Shown: positions 1 to 7,425 of the stretch, piece by piece | How the letters are laid out: each line of letters starts with the position of its first letter | Numbering within the stretch: position 1 is the first letter of the stretch | DNA from: Acinetobacter bohemicus ANC 3994 | Lineage (GTDB): Bacteria; Pseudomonadota; Gammaproteobacteria; Pseudomonadales; Moraxellaceae | Assembly: GCF_000367925.1 (NCBI RefSeq) | Contig: NZ_KB849168.1 | Span: 52,850-116,849, forward strand | DNA length: 64,000 nt | Direction: 5' to 3' | The notes under the pieces: generated by a model | Told to the model about the DNA's origin: nothing | Databases searched by the model: none | Seen by the model: only the letters and a program-made list of their open reading frames with translations | Made by a program: the position numbers and the translations under genes

Positions 1-96
1 ATTTGAAGATTTGAAGATTTGAAGATTTGAAGATTTGAAGATTTGAAGATTTGAAGATTTGAAGATTTGAAGATTTGAAGATTTGAAGATTTGAAG
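1..96. repeat. 8-bp tandem repeat array at the window edge
   Basis: Twelve consecutive perfect copies of the octamer ATTTGAAG run from the first base to 96, after which the pattern breaks down (ATAGAGAATC). The array probably continues upstream of the window, so the copy number is a minimum. It lies about 54 bp beyond the stop of the small minus-strand ORF at 150-236 and does not lie inside a visible gene. The unit is not a multiple of three. Confidence 0.95.
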
Positions 97-149
97 ATAG
101 AGAATCAAATATATTTGAATTATTTTAAACAAAAAAAAGAAGATAAAGC

Positions 150-236
150 TTAAGCCTGATCTTCTTGTTGACCGTAGAACCACGTTGCTGCGATAAACAG
201 TGAAAAACCAAGCACTGAAACAACTGCTGTAATCAT
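150..236 (-). CDS. 28-residue single-span membrane peptide, unknown
   Basis: This short minus-strand frame starts at ATG 236-234 and ends at TAA 152-150. It encodes a peptide beginning MITAVVSVLGFSLFIAATWF and ending in an acidic, Gln-rich tail (YGQQEDQA). A single hydrophobic segment fills residues 2-20, so it would be one membrane span with a short charged tail. I do not recognise the family. Its size and shape resemble small subunits of respiratory or transport complexes such as CydX, CcoQ or KdpF, but it lacks their recognisable sequence and no partner gene is beside it. The Shine-Dalgarno is weak (GAG about 13 nt upstream). It could be a chance frame, but the clean hydrophobic-then-polar layout argues for a real peptide. 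Confidence 0.45.
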   Translation of the reverse strand: MITAVVSVLGFSLFIAATWFYGQQEDQA

Positions 237-594
237 GTATTTTGCACTCTAGATTGAATGAGGTCATTATGTAAAAGTTTTATGACAAAATAATGACAAT
301 CTTGTCATATTAAACACAACCTCAAATATCTATTTTAATTAATATTTTTCAATTACTTATAAATATTTATACATTTTTAATATCTCAACTTCTGCTTTAA
401 ATGCCAGCTACATTCTAAAATATGACCCTCTTTTGTCATATTTATGCCAGAAAACACCACAAAAATGATCTTAATCTTCAGTTGAAATTGCCTATTAAAC
501 TTTCGCCCAAAAAGCCGCCAAAATGCCCACAAAACTTGCTTTTTATCTTATAATTTAGCCCGCTAGCTAACAGCCCGCTCAAGAGATATTTGAT
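237..594. other. intergenic region upstream of fumA with two TGACA-type inverted repeats
   Basis: No gene is seen in this 358-bp AT-rich spacer between the divergent small ORF and fumA. A TATAAT hexamer at 549-554 lies about 40 bp before the fumA start and could be a -10 element, although no good -35 is spaced from it. Two inverted repeats built on the same half-site are present. ATGACA (282-287 and 293-298) opposes TGTCATA (303-309), and AAATATGAC (418-426) opposes GTCATATTT (435-443) across 8 bp. They look like operator sites, but the regulator is not known. Confidence 0.4.
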
Positions 595-2121
595 ATGACA
601 ACTTTTATCAAGCAAGATGACTTGATCACATCAGTAAAAGATGCGCTTCAGTTCATTTCTTACTATCATCCACAAGACTTCATCCAAGCGATGAGCCGTG
701 CTTATGATCGTGAAGCGAACAAAGCCGCAAAAGATGCTATTGCACAAATCTTAATTAACTCTCGTATGTGTGCAGAAGGTCATCGCCCAATCTGCCAAGA
801 TACAGGGATTGTTAACGTATTTCTTGAAGTGGGTTTAGATGTTAAATTTGATTTAACCATGAGCCTAGATGACGCGATTAACGAAGGTGTACGTCAGGGT
901 TACTTAGAAAACTCGAACATTCTTCGTGCATCTGTTTTAGCTGATCCTGCTTTTGGTCGTAAAAATACCAAAGACAACACCCCTGCTGTGATTCACTACA
1001 AACTCGTACCGGGTAACAAAGTCGATATTACTGTTGCTGCTAAAGGTGGCGGTTCAGAAAACAAATCGAAATTGGCGATGTTGAATCCATCTGACTCAAT
1101 CGTGGATTGGGTACTTAAAACTGTTCCGACGATGGGTGCAGGCTGGTGTCCACCGGGTATGTTGGGTATTGGTATTGGCGGTACTGCTGAAAAAGCCATG
1201 ATGCTTGCCAAAGAAGCATTGATGGAAGAAATCAACATGGACGAATTGCTTCGTCGTGGCCCACAAAGCAAAATGGAAGAGCTTCGTATCGAGATCTTCG
1301 AAAAAGTAAATGCTTTGGGGATTGGTGCACAAGGTCTTGGCGGTTTAACCACTGTTCTTGATATTAAGATTAAAGATTATCCTTGCCATGCTGCGGGCAA
1401 ACCAGTCGGCATGATTCCGAACTGTGCTGCAACGCGTCATGCACACTTCCAGTTAGATGGTTCAGGTATTGCACATATTCAAGCACCTAAACTAGATGAC
1501 TACCCTGCTGTGACTTGGGATTCTTCAACCTCTAAGCGTGTTGATCTAGACAATATCACTCAAGAAGAAATGAATTCTTGGCAGCCGGGCGATACTTTAT
1601 TGCTTAACGGTACGATCTATACTGGTCGTGACGCTGCGCATAAACGTATGTGTGAAATGTTAGATAACGGTGAAGAACTTCCTGTGGATCTTAAAGGTAA
1701 ATTCATTTACTACGTCGGTCCAGTCGACCCGATTGGTGATGAAGTGGTAGGTCCTGCTGGCCCAACAACTGCGACACGTATGGACAAATTTACCCGTCAA
1801 GTTTTAGAAGCAACTGGCTTGTATGGCATGATTGGTAAAGCAGACCGTGGTCCTACAGCGATTGAAGCGATTAAAGACAATAAAGCAACCTATTTAATGG
1901 CTGTTGGCGGCGCTGCTTACTTAGTTTCTAAAGCAGTACGTCAAGCTGAAGTTGTTGCTTTTGCTGACTTGGGTATGGAAGCAATCTACAAATTTGTGGT
2001 TGAAGATATGCCTGTATCGGTTGCGGTTGACGTGAATGGTACGTCTATCCATGCTACTGCACCAAAAATCTGGCAAGCAAAAATTGGTAAAATCCCTGTG
2101 GTAGATGCTGCAGCAGGCTAA
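595..2121 (+). CDS. fumA: fumarate hydratase, class I (iron-sulfur)
   Basis: This enzyme interconverts fumarate and L-malate in the TCA cycle in the cytoplasm. At 508 residues it has the usual length of the fused alpha-beta class I fumarases. The N-terminal alpha part (about 10-290) contains the cysteines expected to bind the oxygen-labile 4Fe-4S cluster: C67 in RPICQDTG, C185 in GWCPPG and C277 in PNCAATRHAH. The C-terminal beta part (about 320-500) carries DTLLLNGTIYTGRDAAH and GPTTATRMD. The ATG at 595 follows an AGAGAT ribosome site. The gene stands alone and ends in a strong terminator. Family assignment is secure; the label fumA rather than fumB is by convention. Confidence 0.95.
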   Translation: MTTFIKQDDLITSVKDALQFISYYHPQDFIQAMSRAYDREANKAAKDAIAQILINSRMCAEGHRPICQDTGIVNVFLEVGLDVKFDLTMSLDDAINEGVRQGYLENSNILRASVLADPAFGRKNTKDNTPAVIHYKLVPGNKVDITVAAKGGGSENKSKLAMLNPSDSIVDWVLKTVPTMGAGWCPPGMLGIGIGGTAEKAMMLAKEALMEEINMDELLRRGPQSKMEELRIEIFEKVNALGIGAQGLGGLTTVLDIKIKDYPCHAAGKPVGMIPNCAATRHAHFQLDGSGIAHIQAPKLDDYPAVTWDSSTSKRVDLDNITQEEMNSWQPGDTLLLNGTIYTGRDAAHKRMCEMLDNGEELPVDLKGKFIYYVGPVDPIGDEVVGPAGPTTATRMDKFTRQVLEATGLYGMIGKADRGPTAIEAIKDNKATYLMAVGGAAYLVSKAVRQAEVVAFADLGMEAIYKFVVEDMPVSVAVDVNGTSIHATAPKIWQAKIGKIPVVDAAAG

Positions 2122-2143
2122 GCGATAAGTTTTACTTTTTTTA

Positions 2144-2185
2144 AACACCCTTAACATGCTAAAGTCTTGTTAAGGGTGTTTTTTT
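2144..2185 (+). terminator. rho-independent terminator after fumA
   Basis: A 13-bp stem AACACCCTTAACA (2144-2156) pairs with TGTTAAGGGTGTT (2168-2180) and is followed by a run of T. It lies 22 bp after the fumA stop, so the next gene is transcribed separately. Confidence 0.9.
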
Positions 2186-2229
2186 GCCTGATTTTTTATA
2201 CTTTCCAATCAATAGATACTAAAAATACG

Positions 2230-2778
2230 ATGAAAAAATTCAATCAACTGCTTTGTAGCATTGCTTTATGTAGTTTAAGTTTCACCACATTTGCTCAACC
2301 CGCCACAGAAGCATCGGTCGAAAAAGCCCTCAAACTGAGTGACATTAGCGGGACATTGGCACAATCACAACAAGACATGCGTCCAATCTATGACCAGCAA
2401 GCCGAAGAAGTGATTAGAAACATTTTTAAAATACAACAGTTGAATGCTGAACAACAAAAAGCAGCCAAACAAATTGCAGATGTTACGGCTTCCTTTAGTC
2501 AAAAACTCATTTCCGACCCTAAATTTGTACAAATGCTAAAAAGGGTTTATATGCAAACCTTCACAGAAGAAGAAGTTTTGGCGAACATCCAATTTTTAGA
2601 AACCCCAATTGGGCAGTCTATTAACAAAAAAAGTAGCAAAATGATGGCTGAAATCATGCGTAACAGTATCGAAATGTCTACAGCAATGATGCAAGACCCT
2701 ACAACGCAAAAAGAAATGAATCAACGCGTTGAAAAAATTCTAAAGCCTTTGTTTAAACAAAATGAGCACTCAAAATAA
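2230..2778 (+). CDS. secreted DUF2059-family protein
   Basis: The product has 182 residues. The frame is open further upstream into the fumA terminator, so I chose the ATG at 2230, which gives a classical signal peptide (MKKFNQLLCSIALCSLSFTT, cleavage near AQPATEA). The mature part is helical, rich in Gln, Lys and Met, and matches the general look of DUF2059 proteins (segments like FVQMLKRVYMQTFTEEEVLANIQFLETPIGQSI). It is probably periplasmic. The biochemical function of DUF2059 proteins is unknown. It is a single gene between the fumA terminator and a convergent lipoprotein gene; no regulation is visible. Confidence 0.75.
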   Translation: MKKFNQLLCSIALCSLSFTTFAQPATEASVEKALKLSDISGTLAQSQQDMRPIYDQQAEEVIRNIFKIQQLNAEQQKAAKQIADVTASFSQKLISDPKFVQMLKRVYMQTFTEEEVLANIQFLETPIGQSINKKSSKMMAEIMRNSIEMSTAMMQDPTTQKEMNQRVEKILKPLFKQNEHSK

Positions 2779-2783
2779 CCCCA

Positions 2784-3497
2784 TCACCATGTTGTGGGGT
2801 TCCAAATTTTAAACGGTTGTGTCAACTGTACATCATCCGCTGGATCATATTTTACCGGTTTAAGTTTTTGCGCTTTTTTGCGCACTTTTCCAGTATCTTG
2901 ATCATTCGCCACAAAGTTAAAACTTTCAGATTTCCACTGGGTAAATGCGATTTCATTTAAACCTGTTTTTTCAGGCACAATCATTAAAGGACCTGAAACT
3001 TCACGACGCGTACTAAGGTTTTCCTCATCGTATTTAATAAAATAAGTTTGTCCCGCATCTACAGTAAAATCTAAATATTTCGGCTTTTGAAAATGTTGCA
3101 CCCCCAGCGGACGACTGGTCGACAAACGATAAGTCCCTGCAGGCAATTCAACCCAGTAATAATGATTATTTAATAAACTGGGAATACGTTCACTATTAAT
3201 AAAAAGACTAGACGCAACTATTTCTTGACGGTTCCATTTGCTATCGGGACGGTACATATACACGATTGCAGCCTGATCGTTTTGTGCATGTACAGGATGG
3301 AAGCGCTGTCCGGGTGTTTGATTGACCCAACCACCGATGGTAAACAGACCAAAACGGTATTGCTCCAACATACCCGGCTCATGTTCAGTATTCACAGGTT
3401 TTAAAGTTGATGTTGCTTGAGTATGTTCAATAGCAGATTTACCATGACATCCCAGTAAAATAAAGCTTGCACAAATGGCTATACAGACTGCACGCAT
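2784..3497 (-). CDS. DUF2846-type lipoprotein
   Basis: The product has 237 residues and a lipoprotein signal peptide with lipobox ILLGC (C17), so it should be membrane anchored through a lipidated cysteine. The central part (about 75-150: AAIVYMYRPDS, ELPAGTYRLSTSRPLG, YFIKYDEEN) resembles the beta-rich DUF2846 domain, whose role is unknown. The gene converges on the upstream DUF2059 gene with only 5 bp between the stops. A short CCCCA/TGGGG hairpin overlaps its stop codon. There is no operon partner. The assignment to DUF2846 rests on pattern recognition only. Confidence 0.7.
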   Translation of the reverse strand: MRAVCIAICASFILLGCHGKSAIEHTQATSTLKPVNTEHEPGMLEQYRFGLFTIGGWVNQTPGQRFHPVHAQNDQAAIVYMYRPDSKWNRQEIVASSLFINSERIPSLLNNHYYWVELPAGTYRLSTSRPLGVQHFQKPKYLDFTVDAGQTYFIKYDEENLSTRREVSGPLMIVPEKTGLNEIAFTQWKSESFNFVANDQDTGKVRKKAQKLKPVKYDPADDVQLTQPFKIWNPTTW

Positions 3498-3620
3498 GAT
3501 TTTCCCTCACCGCGTATTTTTTATTTTTGTACGAATTAAGCAATTAATTTTTCGATAAATTGATTGTCTTTAGGCATCCACGCCTAGCACTTGAGATTAA
3601 CACTCGATGTTATTTTTGGA

Positions 3621-3659
3621 AATAAAAAACGTGCGAAAACTCAAGTTTTCCGCACGTTT
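3621..3659 (-). terminator. rho-independent terminator after clpX
   Basis: Read on the minus strand, AAACGTGCGG-AAAAC pairs with GTTTTCGCACGTTT around a TTGA loop with one bulged base. A T-rich tract (the complement of AATAAAAAA at 3621-3629) follows. It lies 16 bp past the clpX stop. Confidence 0.85.
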
Positions 3660-3674
3660 CAGACGAATAGCGAG

Positions 3675-4985
3675 TTAAGCAGATTTAGAGTTAATCACCT
3701 TTAAATCTACTTTAGGCGCAGCTTCAGTCTCTGTTTTTGGCTGACGTTCTGGTTTTAATTCTGGTTTTTCTCCAGCATTAATCACCGCATCATTCACCAC
3801 CACAGTACCCACATCGGTACGGCTTGGTAAATCATACATGGTTTCAAGTAAAGAATTTTCCAGAATTGAACGCAGACCGCGTGCACCGGTATTACGTTCT
3901 AATGCTTTTTTCGCAACAGCACGTAATGCCGAATCTTCAAATACAAGGTCAACATTTTCCATACCAAATAAATATTGGTATTGACGTGTTAAGGCATTTT
4001 TAGGTTCAGTTAGAATCTGCATGAGTGCTTCTTCATCTAACTCTTCCAATGTTGCAATCACAGGTAGACGACCAATGAATTCTGGAATTAAACCAAATTT
4101 CACCAAGTCATTGGCTTCCACTTGACGGAATAAATCAGACAATTTTTTAGTTTCGTCTTTTTTCTTCACATCGGCAGTGAAACCAATACCGCCTTTTTCC
4201 TGACGTTGTTGCACAATTTTCTCAAGACCAGAGAATGCACCACCACAAATAAATAGGATATTTGACGTATCAATTTGAATGAACTCTTGTTGCGGATGCT
4301 TACGACCACCTTGAGGAGGAATTGAAGCCACCGTACCTTCGATCATTTTCAATAACGCTTGCTGCACACCTTCACCCGATACATCACGGGTAATTGATGG
4401 GTTCTCAGACTTACGCGTAATCTTGTCGATTTCATCGATATAGATAATGCCCTTTTGCGCTTTCTCTACATCATAATCTGCTTTTTGTAGAAGCTTTTGT
4501 ACAATGTTTTCAACGTCTTCACCGACATAACCCGCTTCGGTTAAAGTCGTTGCATCGGCCATTGCAAAAGGAACATCTAAAAGACGCGCTAAAGTTTGGG
4601 CCAATAAAGTTTTACCTGAACCTGTTGGACCTACAAGTAAAATATTACTTTTCGCAAGTTCTACAGCATCATCAGGTTTATGACCTGAATTGGTGACTTT
4701 TAAACGCTTGTAATGGTTATACACCGCAACTGACAATGTTTTTTTCGCGACATCTTGCCCAATCACATATTGATCGAGCGCAGCACGAATTTCATGTGGT
4801 TTAGGCAAAGGCTTAGTTGCCCAATCACTCGATTCAACTTGTTGACTGGTTTGAACTAAATCTAAGCATACGTCCACACACTCATTACAGATGTACGCGT
4901 CCTCACCTGCAATCAGTTTCCCGACTTCAGACTGCGTTTTACCGCAAAATGAACAATGCTTTTGTCCTTGAGGATGTTCGGACAT
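3675..4985 (-). CDS. clpX: ATP-dependent Clp protease ATP-binding subunit ClpX
   Basis: ClpX is a AAA+ unfoldase that recognises substrates such as ssrA-tagged proteins and threads them into ClpP. The N-terminal zinc-binding domain has the four cysteines (CSFC and CNEC, residues about 11-37). Next come Walker A GPTGSGKT, Walker B IIYIDEID and the AAA+ sensor regions, with a polar C-terminal tail. I start at ATG 4985, which has GGAG just upstream; a GTG two codons earlier overlaps that site and is less likely. That gives 436 residues, the usual length. It is 27 bp downstream of clpP in the same direction and follows tig, the conserved tig-clpP-clpX order. Confidence 0.97.
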   Translation of the reverse strand: MSEHPQGQKHCSFCGKTQSEVGKLIAGEDAYICNECVDVCLDLVQTSQQVESSDWATKPLPKPHEIRAALDQYVIGQDVAKKTLSVAVYNHYKRLKVTNSGHKPDDAVELAKSNILLVGPTGSGKTLLAQTLARLLDVPFAMADATTLTEAGYVGEDVENIVQKLLQKADYDVEKAQKGIIYIDEIDKITRKSENPSITRDVSGEGVQQALLKMIEGTVASIPPQGGRKHPQQEFIQIDTSNILFICGGAFSGLEKIVQQRQEKGGIGFTADVKKKDETKKLSDLFRQVEANDLVKFGLIPEFIGRLPVIATLEELDEEALMQILTEPKNALTRQYQYLFGMENVDLVFEDSALRAVAKKALERNTGARGLRSILENSLLETMYDLPSRTDVGTVVVNDAVINAGEKPELKPERQPKTETEAAPKVDLKVINSKSA

Positions 4986-5012
4986 ATTCACTCCAATATT
5001 AAAATCTGAAAA

Positions 5013-5618
5013 TTATGGACGTTTGCTTAACACTTCATCCACGAGACCGTATTCTTTCGCAGCCTGAGCTGTCATAAAGTTATCACGATCGGTATCTTGC
5101 GCTAAACGTTCATAGTCTTGACCACTATGTTCAGCCATTAAACGATTTAAACGTTCTTTAATGAATAGAATTTCACGTGCATGAATTTCAATATCTGATG
5201 CTTGACCACGGAAACCACCGAGTGGTTGGTGAATCATGACACGTGCATTTTCTAAGCAATAACGTTTACCTTTTGCCCCTGCATTAAGCAGGAAAGCGCC
5301 CATTGATGCCGCTTGTCCCATACAGTAAGTCACAACATCCGGTTTAATAAACTGCATGGTGTCATAAATCGCCATACCCGCAGTGACCGACCCGCCTGGT
5401 GAATTAATGTAAAGGTGTATATCTTTATCTGGGTTCTCTGCTTCTAAAAACAACATCTGAGCAACAATTAAATTTGCCATGTTGTCTTCAACTTCACCAG
5501 TCAAAAAGATGACGCGTTCACGTAAGAGACGTGAGAAAATATCAAAAGAACGCTCACCACGAGAGGATTGTTCTACGACCATTGGTACTAAAGCGTTATC
5601 AATTGTTGGAACATACAT
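5013..5618 (-). CDS. clpP: ATP-dependent Clp protease proteolytic subunit ClpP
   Basis: ClpP is a self-compartmentalised serine peptidase that forms a double heptameric ring and works with ClpX and ClpA. The product has 201 residues, the normal length. Catalytic residues are S105 in GQAASMGA, H130 in VMIHQP and D179 in the DTDRDNF segment, matching S111, H136 and D185 of E. coli. The short N-terminal leader before LVPMVVEQ is presumably processed. It is co-oriented with clpX (27 bp) and lies downstream of tig, separated from it by the tig terminator and a 190-bp spacer that must contain its own promoter. Confidence 0.97.
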   Translation of the reverse strand: MYVPTIDNALVPMVVEQSSRGERSFDIFSRLLRERVIFLTGEVEDNMANLIVAQMLFLEAENPDKDIHLYINSPGGSVTAGMAIYDTMQFIKPDVVTYCMGQAASMGAFLLNAGAKGKRYCLENARVMIHQPLGGFRGQASDIEIHAREILFIKERLNRLMAEHSGQDYERLAQDTDRDNFMTAQAAKEYGLVDEVLSKRP

Positions 5619-5767
5619 ACGTTATTTATTCCTAAATTTTTGTTACTCAACTCATAATCACAATATGAGGGATAATTGCCGAAATTGCAAAATATTCCCA
5701 ATTAAATAACAGATATTTTTTATATAAACATTGTGAATTCAGGCCATGTTTAGATAAAGCCATACAT

Positions 5768-5797
5768 AAAAAAAGGCGCATGATGCGCCTTTTTTTA
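5768..5797 (-). terminator. bidirectional-type terminator after tig
   Basis: AGGCGCA (5774-5780) pairs with TGCGCCT (5784-5790), flanked by A7 on one side and T7 on the other, so it can act in both directions. It lies 13 bp past the tig stop and should end tig transcription before clpP. Confidence 0.9.
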
Positions 5798-5809
5798 GAT
5801 TAACTAAGC

Positions 5810-7144
5810 TTAGCCTTGTTGACGAGCTTGTTGTTCTTTCAATAATTCTTCGTAGCTAACATCTGTATTAGTCACTTTAGCAGCAGCTAAAATGTGATCA
5901 ACGATTTGATCTTCTAATACAACAGCTTCGATTTGAGCACGTTGTTGTTTGTCATTTTTGAAGTATTCAATCACTTCAGTTGGGTCTTCATAAGAAGAAG
6001 CCATGTCGTTGATATATGCTTCAACACGCGCTGGATCAACTTCAATTTTAGCATCAGCTAAAACTTTGCTGACCAATACGCCAAGTTTAACGGCTTTCTC
6101 AGCTTGTTCTTTGAACAAGTCATCTGGAAGCATGCTGCTGTCAAATGCTTGCGCACCTTGAGCACCAAACTGTTGCGTGAACTGTTGAATCATTTGTTGA
6201 CGTTGACGGTCAATTTCTTGAGCCAACATAGCAGCAGGAACTTCAACTTCGTTCGCAGCAACAAGTGCATCAAACGTTGCAGCTTTAACTTGGTTACGAA
6301 GACCGTTCATTACTTCACGTTCCATGTTTTTGCGAACGTCAGCTTTTAATTTTTCAACGCCTTCTTCTTCAGTTAAACCAAAGATTTTTAAGAATTCAGC
6401 ATCAATTTCTGGAAGTTTTTGTTTTTCAACAAGCTTAACAGTAATTTTAAACTGTGCAGCTTTACCTGCAAGGTTTTCAGCTTGGTAGTCTTCAGGGAAA
6501 GTAACGTCAATCACTTTCTCTTCGCCTTTCTTCATACCAACGATACCGTCTTCGAAGCCAGGAATCATACGACCTGAACCTAAAACAAGTTTAAAGTCTT
6601 CAGCAGTACCGCCTTCAAACTTTTCACCGTCAACAGTACCTTCGAAATCAAAAGTTACTTGCATGTCTTTTTTAGCCATGCCTTTTGTTTCAGTCCAAGA
6701 TGCACGTTGCTTTTGAAGATTTTCAATCATTTGGTCAACGTCTTTGTCGTTAACTTCAGATTTTTTACGTTCAATTTCCAAAGCGTCAAATGCGTTTACT
6801 TCAACTTCTGGATAAACTTCTACAGTTGCTTGATAAACAAGAGCGTCGTCTTTGTTTTCAACTTTATCAATGTTTGGCATACCAACAGCATTGATTTTTT
6901 CTTGCTGAATTGCTTCGAAAACTGTGTCACGAATAACATCGTTCACAACTTCTTGGTAAATACCTGCGCCATATTCACGACGTACAACATTTAAAGGCAC
7001 TTTACCTGGACGGAAGCCGTTGATCTTCGCAGTTTTGGCAGTGCGTTTTAAACGAGCTTCAAATTGCTCGTTCACACGGCTCGTCGGTACAGATACATTT
7101 AAACGACGGGCAACGCCCGAAACCGCTTCAGAAGTTACTTGCAT
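5810..7144 (-). CDS. tig: trigger factor (ribosome-bound chaperone, PPIase)
   Basis: Trigger factor docks at the ribosomal exit tunnel and shelters nascent chains. The frame is open 25 codons further upstream, but the ATG at 7144 has a GAGGAA ribosome site and gives the family start MQVTSEAVSGVARRLNV. The ribosome-binding signature GFRPGKVP lies near residues 44-51. A central FKBP-type PPIase domain (about 150-245) contains VTFDFEGTVDGEKFEGG and GMKKGEEKVIDVTFPEDY. The C-terminal helical chaperone domain fills the rest of the 444 residues. It heads the tig-clpP-clpX cluster. Confidence 0.97.
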   Translation of the reverse strand: MQVTSEAVSGVARRLNVSVPTSRVNEQFEARLKRTAKTAKINGFRPGKVPLNVVRREYGAGIYQEVVNDVIRDTVFEAIQQEKINAVGMPNIDKVENKDDALVYQATVEVYPEVEVNAFDALEIERKKSEVNDKDVDQMIENLQKQRASWTETKGMAKKDMQVTFDFEGTVDGEKFEGGTAEDFKLVLGSGRMIPGFEDGIVGMKKGEEKVIDVTFPEDYQAENLAGKAAQFKITVKLVEKQKLPEIDAEFLKIFGLTEEEGVEKLKADVRKNMEREVMNGLRNQVKAATFDALVAANEVEVPAAMLAQEIDRQRQQMIQQFTQQFGAQGAQAFDSSMLPDDLFKEQAEKAVKLGVLVSKVLADAKIEVDPARVEAYINDMASSYEDPTEVIEYFKNDKQQRAQIEAVVLEDQIVDHILAAAKVTNTDVSYEELLKEQQARQQG

Positions 7145-7330
7145 GGCTTCCTCGATATAGAAATAGTAATTGCAATTTTGAAAGTGCCATATTATATGAC
7201 AACATTGCAAGATATACAAAGTAGGATAATTTAACCACTATTTTTACCTTTTCCCTCGATAAAATCTACGTTTTATGTAAACAAAACCTCCTTCTTTATC
7301 CATGAGTGGCACTTTTGTATATTTTTTATT

Positions 7331-7352
7331 GCAAATGATAAACTTTATCATT
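7331..7352 (+). promoter_or_regulatory. Fur-box-like operator before receptor gene
   Basis: The segment 7334-7352 is a perfect 9-1-9 palindrome (AATGATAAA C TTTATCATT). Aligned to the 19-bp Fur consensus GATAATGATAATCATTATC, positions 7331-7349 match at 15 of 19. It lies about 75 bp before the receptor start at 7426, where a promoter would be expected. This predicts repression by Fur when iron is plentiful. Confidence 0.7.
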
Positions 7353-7425
7353 ACTATTAAGTTGTTTGTTTTTTATCTTATTTATTTTCAATTATTTATC
7401 TCGTCCATCTTTGGAATTCTATTTT

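Noticed and set aside
996..1352. Antisense gene within fumA
   Set aside because: It is the reverse-frame shadow of conserved fumarase codons, with no ribosome site or family resemblance.
2167..2229. Upstream TTG start for the DUF2059 protein
   Set aside because: It would begin inside the fumA terminator and place 21 residues before a clear signal peptide.
2777..2802. Terminator between the DUF2059 and DUF2846 genes
   Set aside because: The CCCCA/TGGGG stem is only 5 bp and lacks a T run; at best a weak signal.
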